Below are positions 56,345 to 64,000 of a stretch of DNA of 64,000 nucleotides, piece after piece. The notes below the pieces were generated by a model. It was not told where the DNA came from, did no database searches, and saw only the letters and a program-made list of their open reading frames with translations. The first letter of the stretch is position 1; every line of letters begins with the position of its first letter. A program made the position numbers and the translations under genes. Origin of the DNA: Salvelinus alpinus (taxonomy: Eukaryota > Chordata > Actinopteri > Salmoniformes > Salmonidae); NCBI RefSeq assembly GCF_045679555.1, contig NC_092092.1:18200969-18264968 (forward strand), written 5' to 3'.

Positions 56345-56625
56345 TAATCCTGATTGCCTAGTGACTGTTACCCCCATCTACATATTACCTCAATCACCTC
56401 AACTACCTCATACTACTGCACATTGACTCGGTTCCGGTCCTCCTTGTATATAGCCTTGTTATTGTTTTATCTTGTTACTATTTTATTAATTTTTTTGCTA
56501 ATCTTTTATTACTTTTTAACTCTGCATCGTTGGGAAAGTGCTCCTAAGTAAGCATTTCACCACAAAGTCTACACCTCTTGTATTCGTCTCATGTGACAAA
56601 TAACATTTTATTTGGTTTGATTTGA
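56345..56625 (+). mobile_element. LINE/SINE 3' tail
   Basis: TAAGCATTTCACCACAAAGT, CTACACCTCTTGTATTCGTC and ATGTGACAAATAACATTT, then TTTGATTTGA, is a salmonid retroelement 3' end. A similar tail occurs at 60600-60676. Confidence 0.65.
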
Positions 56626-57361
56626 CCTGCGTTAGAGCTGTCAAATCAGCAAATGGCTTTGGGGATAACCGGCAACTGCAGAGCAGTTCCATTGTTTTTA
56701 TTTAGACAGCGTCGGAGGTGTTAGAGCCTTGAAATCAGTAAATGTCTCCCAGCATTATACCCATCAAGAACCTGGCCATTGGATGCGCCGACTCACATTA
56801 GTAATAATCCCATGCAGCATTGTTACAAGTTGGAATGTGTGTTGTAATTTACACCTCGATTAGGCTGATATAAATCCTTATTATTTTGTTTAATGATTTC
56901 AATTCAAGTGTCGTTATTTCTATATAGCCTACATATAGCCTTAAGTCAAGGCTTATGTTTCTACTTTTTCCAGCCTTGTCCTCTCCCTGTGGTCAATGCC
57001 CACGTTCAACCCCCACCCTAGGGCACAACCCAAGATCCTTTCCTCCAGCCAAGTCTCCAGCGGTCAAAGAAGACAAAAGAAGAGGCCTGTATAATGCAGA
57101 GAAGAAACTTTACTGAAGTATATGTACAATACTTATATTACACAGGTAGGTGCAGTTCATCTCCAGGTAGTCCCACGTTGTCCCCCTCTTCTCCGCCCGC
57201 CTCTGGTTATCTACTGATCAGCAGCAATGCCTTATCAATATGGTTAGATTTGTTGTCAGTTTTTCTATTTACATTAACAGTATCCCTCACGCCACTCAGT
57301 AATCTTGGAAATGATTTAAAAGCGTACAGTATTATGAGACTGCAGAGGCTATATTCAATTA

Positions 57362-59092
57362 CAGTGCATTTGGAAAGTAATCAGAACCTTTCACTTTTTC
57401 CACATTTTATTACATTACAGCCTTATTTCAAAATTGATAAAATATTTTTTTCCCTCATTAATCTACACACTACCCCATAATGACAAAGCGAAAAAATTTT
57501 TTTTACCATTTTGCTAATTTATATATATAACAAAAACAGAAATACCTTACTTACATAAGTATACAGACCCTTTTGCTATTAGACTCAACATTGAGCTCAG
57601 GTGCATCCTGTTTTTTTATTTATTTAACTAGGCAAGTCAGTTAAGAACAAATTCTTATTTACAATGATAGCCTAGGAACAGTGGGTTAGCTGCCTTGTTC
57701 AGGGGTAGAACGGCAGATGTTTACCTTGTCAGCTCGGAGATTTGATCTAGCAACCTTTCGGTTACTGGCCCAATTCGCTAACCACTAGGCTACCTGCCGC
57801 ACCTACTTCCATTGATAATTCTTGAGATGTTTCTACAACTTGATTGGAGTCCACCTGTGGCAAATTCAATTGATTGGACATGATTTGGAAAGGCACACAC
57901 CTGTCTATGTAAGGTCCCACAGTTGACAGTGCATGTCAGAGCAAAAACCAAGCCATGAGGTCGAAGGAAATGTCCGCAGAGCTCAGAGGCAGGATCAAAA
58001 CATTTATTCTGCATTGAAGGTCCCCAAGAACACAGTGGCCTCCATTATTCTTAAATGGATGAAGTTTGGAACCACTAAGACTCTTCCTAGAGCTGGCCAC
58101 CCGGCCAAACTGAACCATCGGGGGAGAAGTGCCTTGGTCAGGGAGGTGATCAAGAACCTGATGGTCACTCTGACATAGCTCCAGAGTTGCTCTGTGGAGA
58201 TGGTTGTCCTTCTGGAAGGTTCTCCCATCTCTGTAGCACTCCACCAATCAGGCCTTTATGGTTGAGTGGCCAGACGGAAGCCACTCCTCAATAAAAGGCA
58301 CATGACTGCCCACTTGGAGTTTGCCAAAAGGCACCTAAAGACTCTCAGACCATGAGAAACAAGATTCTCTGATCTGATGAAACCAAGATTTAACTATTTT
58401 GCCTGAATGCCAAGCATCACGTCTGGAGGAAACCTGGCACCATGCCTATGGTGAAGCATGGTGGTGGCAGCATCATGCTGTGGGGATGTTTTTCAGTGAC
58501 AGGGACTGGGAGACTCGTCAGGATCACGGGAAAGATGAACGGAGCAATGTACAGAGAGATCATTGGGGTGAAGGTTCACCTTCCAACAGGACAACGACCC
58601 TAAGCACACAACCAAGACAACGCAGGAGTGGCTTCGGGACAAGTCTCTGAATGTGGCCCATCCAGAGCCCGGACTTGAACCCGATCTAACATCTCTGGAG
58701 AGACCTGAAAATAGCTGTGCAGCAACGCTCCCCATCTAACCTGACAGAGCTTGAGAGGATCTACAGTGAAGAATGGGTGAAACTATCCAAATACAGGTGT
58801 GCCAAGCTTGTAGCGTCATACCCAAGAAGACTCGAGGCTGTAATTACTGCCATAGGTGCTTGAACAAAGTACTGAGTAAAGGGTCTGATTACGTATTTAA
58901 ATGTGATATTTCATTTTTTTTTATTTGATACATTTGCTAAAATTTCTAAAAACCTATTTTTGCTTTGTCATTATTGGGTATTGTGTGTAGATTGATGAGG
59001 GACAAAAACTATTTAATACATTTTAGAATAAGGCTGTAACATAACAAAATGTGAAAAAAGTCAAGTGGTCTGAATACTTTCCAAATGCACTG
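57362..59092 (+). mobile_element. Tc1-like transposon with nested HpaI SINE, inactive
   Basis: TA flanks at 57360-57361 and 59093-59094. Left end CAGTGCATTTGGAAAGTAAT; right end TTTCCAAATGCACTG. The transposase relic starts near 57940. Pieces include KVPKNTVASIILKWMKFGTT, a [13 protein letters not shown] motif (58460) and [14 protein letters not shown] (58590). Frameshifts and stops are frequent. Confidence 0.93.
57611..57798 (-). mobile_element. HpaI-type SINE inserted in the Tc1-like element
   Basis: On the minus strand GCGGCAGGTAGCCTAGTGGT, AACCGAAAGGTTGCTAGATC and GAACAAGGCAGCTAACCCAC, then the tail AACAAATTCTTATTTACAAT-complement and TTAAATAAATAAA. It is nearly full length. Confidence 0.9.
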
Positions 59093-59094
59093 TA

Positions 59095-60480
59095 GGTATG
59101 AGTAGTTAGGTAAAAGATGCAGTGCCTCCTTACCTAATTCAGTGTTTTAATACAACAGATTTCCACCTCTCTAGATTAAAATGTCCATTCAACTTATATC
59201 TCTGGACTGTCTTCTCTTCCACTGACTTCCCACAGAATCAGTGCTGACGGTATGCTAGCCGGGTGTGAGATAGCTGGCCGATGCCATCTCACATTGATGA
59301 GACGGTGATATCATAATAAATAGGTAATATTTTTATTAAAACTTGCATGACATACCAGCAGTAACCTTCACACACTGAATAACATCCTCCATTTTAAACA
59401 AGCTGAAGCACTTGAGGCAGAAGGCCACAGTTGTGTTCAATCAGCTATTTAGCAATGCTTGAAAGTGGCCCTCTAACAATTAAAGGGGCATTCCACTCAA
59501 TCTAACATTGAAACAAACAGGTAAAGACTGAGCTGATTGGAAAATATAAATTAACCGGATGTGATAATACATTGACATTTTAGGATCCTAGATATATAAA
59601 CACAATATAAATACATTGAAACAAATTACAGTGATGCTCCTTCACAGCTGGCTTGCCTCATTATCTTTTCATACTGGTGAGTATAGAAATTAACCTTTGC
59701 CAGTCAATTTGGAGTCCTGTCATGGCAAATTTAAATTGAACATTAATCAAAGCCATCTTGACGGAAATTGAATGATTGAACCTTCTCCCCTCACCCTTCC
59801 AGTCTGTTAGGCTACAAACATCCCACCATGCACCCTTGATTGTGTCTTTATGGTCTCTGTTAGTTGACGTTTAAATGTTTTAACACCATGTTAAATGTAT
59901 GATAGGAGAGAAACGTAAAGGGTTGTTTTCTTCTAGTCTAGTAAAGTTTTGTAATTTAATACTCAATAAATGAAATGAGATTCATACATAATTTTAGGAG
60001 TTATTGAGTTTCAACTTGAAAAGAGGAAAGCTGATTGGGTATTGACAGTTTGGCATCGGTCTGCCTCTCTTCCAAATGGCACAGACAGGGAGTTTGCCCT
60101 TTCAATGATCCCTATGCTGTCAGAGAATGCCCTTTTTGGAATAGATCCCATGTAGTGCAGTCTAGGTTAAAACCTCTAAAAACTCACTCACTTCTCAAAC
60201 AACTCAACATTGAAAGCCAAGCTGTGAGCAAAATCATAAGAAAATTGGTTAAAATGGGTCAGTTTATGGCTCGGATGATTCAGAGTTGCTGTAACAATGA
60301 TAAAGGTTAATAAATCACGAAATAAACTCTAAAAGAAGTTTGGTAAGCTTTACTTAAAGGGCCAATCACCAGTTGAAACAATACCAAAGTTCTGTTCCTG
60401 CCACTGTTTTGGTCAAAAGCTGAGGGATGGGGCTTAAAGGAATCACTGGCCACTTTAAGGAATGGAACACTAGTCATTTT
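59095..60480. other. unassigned region
   Basis: AT-rich, without recognised exons or element boundaries. Confidence 0.4.
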
Positions 60481-60745
60481 AATAATGTTTACATATCTTG
60501 CATTACTCATCTCATGTGTATATACTCTTTTCTATACTATTCTACAGTATCTCATTCACATAATTATGCTTACATATCTTGCATTTCTTCATCTCATATG
60601 GATATACTGTTTTTGCTACACTCACAATATCATCTGCTAATCGTGTGTATGTGACCAATAACATTTGATTTGATAAAGGGGCAGTGCAGTTAAAAATGTG
60701 ATTTCTGGCCTCCCGAGTGGCGCAGTGGTCTAAGGCACTGCTTTT
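60481..60745 (+). mobile_element. retroelement tail followed by SmaI-type SINE head
   Basis: A LINE-type 3' tail ends in AATAACATTTGATTTGAT at about 60674. From 60709 GGCCTCCCGAGTGGCGCAGT..GGTCTAAGGCACTG is the SmaI-family SINE head, cut at about 60745 where the next LINE starts. Confidence 0.7.
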
Positions 60746-60803
60746 CCAAGATGGCATAGCAGTCAGACGTCCTTTGTCCTCGTCTTGTCGTGTCCTGTGT
60801 ATA

Positions 60804-62409
60804 CAGTGGGGAGAACAAGTATTTGATACACTGCCGATTTTGCAGGTTTTCCTACTTACAAAGCATGTAGAGGTCTGTCATTTTTATCATAGGTACACTT
60901 CAACTGTGAGAGACGGAATCTAAAACAAAAATCCAGAAAATCACATTGTATGATTTTTAAGTAATTAATTTGCATTTTATTGCATGACATAAGTATTTGA
61001 TCACCTACCAACCAGTAAGAATTCCGGCTCTCACAGACCTGTTAGTTTTTCTTTAAGAAGCCCTCCTGTTCTCCACTCATTACCTGTATTAACTGCACAT
61101 GTTTGAACTCGTTACCTGTATAAAAGACACCTGTCCACACACTCAATCAAACAGACTCCAACCTCTCCACAATGGCCAAGACCAGAGAGCTGTGTAAGGA
61201 CATCAGGGATGAAATTGTAGACCTGCACAAGGCTGGGATGGGCTACAGGATAATAGGCAAGCAGCTTGGTGAGAAGGCAACAGCTGTTGGTGCAATTATA
61301 AAAAAATGGAAGAAGTTCAAGATGATGGTCAATCACCCTCGGTCTGGGGCTCCATGCAAGATCTCACCTCGTGGGGAATCAATGATCATGAGGAAGGTGA
61401 GGGATCAGCCCAGAACTACACGGCAGGACCTGGTCAATGACCTGAAGAGAGCTGGGACCACAGTCTCAAAGAAAACCATTAGTAACACACTACGCCGCCA
61501 TGGATTAAAATCCTGCAGCGCACGCAAGGTCCCCCTGCTCAAGCCAGCGCATGTCCAGGTTCATCTGAAGTTTGCCAATGACCATCTGGATGATCCAGAG
61601 GAGGAATGGGAGAAGGTCATGTGGTTTGATGTGACAAAAATAGAGCTTTTTGGTCTAAACTCCACTCGCCGTGTTTGGAGGAAGAAGAAGGATGAGTACA
61701 ACCCCAAGAACACCATCCCAACCGTGAGGCATGGAGGTGGAAACATCATTCTTTGGGGATGCTTTTCTGCAAAGGGCACAGGGCGGCTGCACTGTATTGA
61801 GGGGAGGATGGATGGGGCCATGTATCGCGAGATCTTGGCCAACAACCTCCTTCCCTCAGTAAGAGCATTGAGATGGGTCGTGGCTGGGTCTTCCAGCATG
61901 ACAACGACCCGAAACACACAGCCAGGGCAACTAAGGAGTTGCTCCGTAAGAAGCATCTCAAGGTCCTGGAGTGGCCTACCCAGTCTCCAGACCTGAACCC
62001 AATAGAAAATCTTTGGAGGGAGCTGAAAGTCCGTATTGCCCAGCGACAGCCCCGAAACCTGAAGGATCTGGAGAAGATCTGTAGGGAGGAGTGGGCCAAA
62101 ATCCCTGCTGCAGTGTGTGCAAACCTAGTCAAGAACTACAGGAAACGTATGATCTCTGTAATTGCAAACAAAGGTTTCTGTACCAAATATTAAGTTCTGC
62201 TTTTCTGATGTATCAAATACTTATGTCATGCAATAAAATGCAAATTAATTACTTAAAAATCATACAATGTGATTTTCTGGATTTTTGTTTTAGATTCCGT
62301 CTCTCATAGTTGAAGTGTACCTATGATAAAAATTACAGACCTCTACATGCTTTGTAAGTAGGAAAACCTGCAAAATCGGCAGTGTATCAAATACTTGTTC
62401 TCCCCACTG
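60804..62409 (+). mobile_element. Tc1-like transposon, nearly intact, inserted in the LINE
   Basis: TA duplicated at 60802-60803 and 62410-62411. Left end CAGTGGGGAGAACAAGTATT; right end is its inverse, AATACTTGTTCTCCCCACTG. The inverted repeats extend about 180 bp (left to TTTGATCACC, right from about 62210) and are almost identical, suggesting a young insertion. Confidence 0.96.
61172..62193 (+). pseudogene. Tc1 transposase with a single frameshift
   Basis: Starts [20 protein letters not shown], with paired helix-turn-helix DNA-binding domains (residues about 1-110). [11 protein letters not shown] supplies the first catalytic Asp, [17 protein letters not shown] follows, then after a frame change near 61866-61872 come [10 protein letters not shown] (second Asp) and [11 protein letters not shown] (Glu). 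It ends TKY and stop at 62191-62193. The family's usual length is about 340 residues, which fits one lost base. The altered residues around the first Asp (family usually WSDE) may also matter. Confidence 0.92.
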
Positions 62410-63261
62410 TATATATATTTACATATTTTCTTCGCATATCTTTTTATATTTATATATTTTTTCTTCTAAAAACTCAACTTCAAAACACTCTCCTGCAACC
62501 CGCCTCACCAATATAAAAAAAAAGTATTATTCACCTCAAATCTGAATTCAACAACAGAAGCTAGCCAGAAGCTAGCCAGTTCACTGGCTAACGTTAGTAT
62601 TCAGCTAACCACGGTTGGCGGTCATCAGCTATCCTTTAGCTCGAAAAGCTGTTGCCAGTTTTGTACAACGCGACTCAGACCAAAGCATACCGGACCTATT
62701 TTCTCTCCATATCCCCGGATTTCTACCGCAAGCTCTGGACATTTACACCTGGATCTTGCAGCTAGCTAGCTGCTATCCGAGTGACTATTGGCTCACGTCG
62801 GTCCCGGAGCAAACATCAATTATTCCGGAGCTAGCCAGCTGAAAGAGTTCCATCAGCCACTCCTGAGCTACAATCACCTATCCGGACCCGTTTTACTGCC
62901 GATACGGAGCCCCACTGGGCCTTCACGACTGGACTACCGACGTTATCTGCCCGAGCGAGTTATCCAACTGGCCCCTCCGTCGCGACGTAACCTGAACACC
63001 CATCTGCGGCCCGCTAATCGTTAGCTGTCTTATCGGCTACTATCTGAATAGGTCTATCGGACAATTTTCTTGGGTCACTATAACTATATCTATTTTGCCA
63101 ATTGGATTGGTCCCCTCTACCACACGGAACCCCACTAATCTACCGATGGAAACGCACGAGGTGGCTAAAAACAGACCATCCTCTGCCAGCTTGCTACCCA
63201 TGGCCCGGCTAGCTGTCTGAATTGCCGTGACCCCAACCAACCTCACTACTCACTGACCCTT

Positions 63262-64000
63262 ATGATCACTCGACTAAGCATGCCTCTCCTTAATGTCAAT
63301 ATGCCTTGTCCATTGCTGTTCTGGTTAGTGTTTATTGGCTTATTTCACTGTAGAGCCTCTAGCCCTGCTCATTATACCTTATCCAACATTTCAGTTCCAC
63401 CACCCACACATGCGATGCCATCACCTGGTTTCAATTATGTTTCTAGAGACAATATCTCTCTCATCATCACTCAATGCCTAGGTTTACCTCCACTGTATTC
63501 ACATCCTACCATACCTTTGTCTGTACATTATACCTTGAAGCTATTTTATCGCCCCCAGAAACCTGCTCCTTTTACTCTCTGTTCCAGACGTCCTAGACGA
63601 CCAATTCTCATAGCTTTTAGCCGTACTCTTATCCTACTCCTCCTCTGTTCCTCTGGTGATGTAGAGGTGAATCCAGGCCCTGCAGTGCCTAGCTCCACTC
63701 CTATTCCCCAGGCGCTCTCTTTTGATGACTTCTGTAACCGTAATAGCCTTGGTTTCATGCATGTTAACATTAGAAGCCTCCTCCCTAAGTTTGTTTTATT
63801 CCCTGCTTTAGCACACTCTGCCAACCCGGATGTCCTAGCCGTGTCTGAATTCTGGCTTAGGAAGACCACCAAAAACTCTGAAATCTCCATCCCTAACTAC
63901 AACATTTTCAGACAAGATAGAACGACCAAAGGGGGCGGTGTTGCAATCTACTGCAGATATAGCCTGCAGAGTTCTGTCCTACTATCCAGGTCTGTACCCA
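63262..64000 (+). CDS. LINE ORF with N-terminal 2A motif and endonuclease start (partial)
   Basis: The frame is open from the codon after TAA at 63136-63138 to the window end; the first ATG is at 63262. After a hydrophobic N-terminal stretch (MPCPLLFWLVFIGLFHC, 63301) and a Pro-rich linker comes LILLLLCSSGDVEVNPGP, where GDVEVNPGP (63655-63681) is a full 2A consensus (D-x-E-x-N-P-G-P). Downstream HVNIRSLLPKF (about 63759) and LAVSEFWLR, then GGGVAIYCR, match the beginning of the APE-type endonuclease of LINE ORF2 proteins; a canonical copy would have SETWL. No stop or shift appears within 739 bases, so this copy may be young. Ribosome skipping would release the N-terminal peptide from the endonuclease-reverse transcriptase. 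Confidence 0.85.
   Translation, partial: MITRLSMPLLNVNMPCPLLFWLVFIGLFHCRASSPAHYTLSNISVPPPTHAMPSPGFNYVSRDNISLIITQCLGLPPLYSHPTIPLSVHYTLKLFYRPQKPAPFTLCSRRPRRPILIAFSRTLILLLLCSSGDVEVNPGPAVPSSTPIPQALSFDDFCNRNSLGFMHVNIRSLLPKFVLFPALAHSANPDVLAVSEFWLRKTTKNSEISIPNYNIFRQDRTTKGGGVAIYCRYSLQSSVLLSRSVP

Larger units (their letters stand above)
60746..64000 (+). mobile_element. non-LTR retrotransposon (LINE), split by a Tc1 element and cut by the window end
   Basis: The 5' end CCAAGATGGCATAGCAGTCA runs to 60803. It continues at 62410 beyond the inserted transposon with an AT-rich leader and CAAAACACTCTCCTGCAACC. The coding frame is open from 63139 to the window end (see the ORF entry). The 3' part lies outside the window. 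Confidence 0.85.

Noticed and set aside
61172..61996. Host gene of 274 codons
   Set aside because: It is the first frame of a Tc1 transposase within inverted repeats and a TA duplication.
62615..63024. Short frames of 75-78 codons upstream of the LINE frame as a separate ORF1
   Set aside because: They are broken and overlapping and lie in the LINE leader; a true ORF1 could not be supported in this copy.

Overview
The window is a vertebrate chromosome segment, almost certainly from a salmonid fish (Oncorhynchus, Salmo or Salvelinus type). The evidence is split genes with GT-AG introns, tRNA-derived SINEs with the salmonid HpaI/SmaI-type head and tail, several Tc1-like transposons including two of the Sleeping Beauty type, and very abundant mini- and microsatellites. 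I see no bacterial operons, CRISPR arrays or genuine tRNA or rRNA genes.

Two genes can be reconstructed exon by exon. Positions 60-17851 (+) hold the last eleven coding exons of psme4 (proteasome activator PA200), 497 residues plus stop; the rest of the gene lies upstream of the window. Positions 41781-32780 (-) hold a complete thirteen-exon erlec1 (ER lectin 1, XTP3-B), 496 residues. Every exon phase closes and both sums are exact multiples of three. The genes converge, as PSME4 and ERLEC1 do in human, but the intronless GPR75 gene that lies between them in human is not seen in the 12-15 kb gap.

Layout: 1-18.5 kb is psme4, with introns filled by tandem arrays (37 bp, 59 bp, 21 bp, 46 bp, 48 bp, a 4.9 kb 38-bp array, 77 bp, 41 bp) and one Tc1 element. 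18.5-32.7 kb is psme4 3' UTR, then intergenic DNA with LINE, hAT, Sleeping Beauty-type and other relics. 32.8-41.8 kb is erlec1, with Tc1, SINE and hAT insertions in its introns. 41.8-60.7 kb contains no gene I recognise: a LINE fragment, a 33-bp array, a 3.4 kb G-rich array, palindromic elements, a roughly 835-bp tandem duplication and long CA/TG tracts. 60.7-64 kb is a LINE split by a nearly intact Tc1 element; its reading frame runs off the end of the window and carries a 2A ribosome-skipping motif followed by the start of an endonuclease domain.

The most striking pattern is that many tandem arrays are not random intron DNA but repeated copies of the gene's own splice junctions. In psme4 the exon-end plus 5' splice site is repeated about 25, 5, 2 and 5 times at four different exons, and in erlec1 exon 6 it is repeated four times. 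A hAT-like element in erlec1 intron 3 carries a strong exon-like donor repeated six times. Other arrays repeat acceptor-like units (branch-point-like motif, pyrimidine tract, AG). Only the exon-proximal copy keeps the psme4 or erlec1 frame open wherever I could test it.
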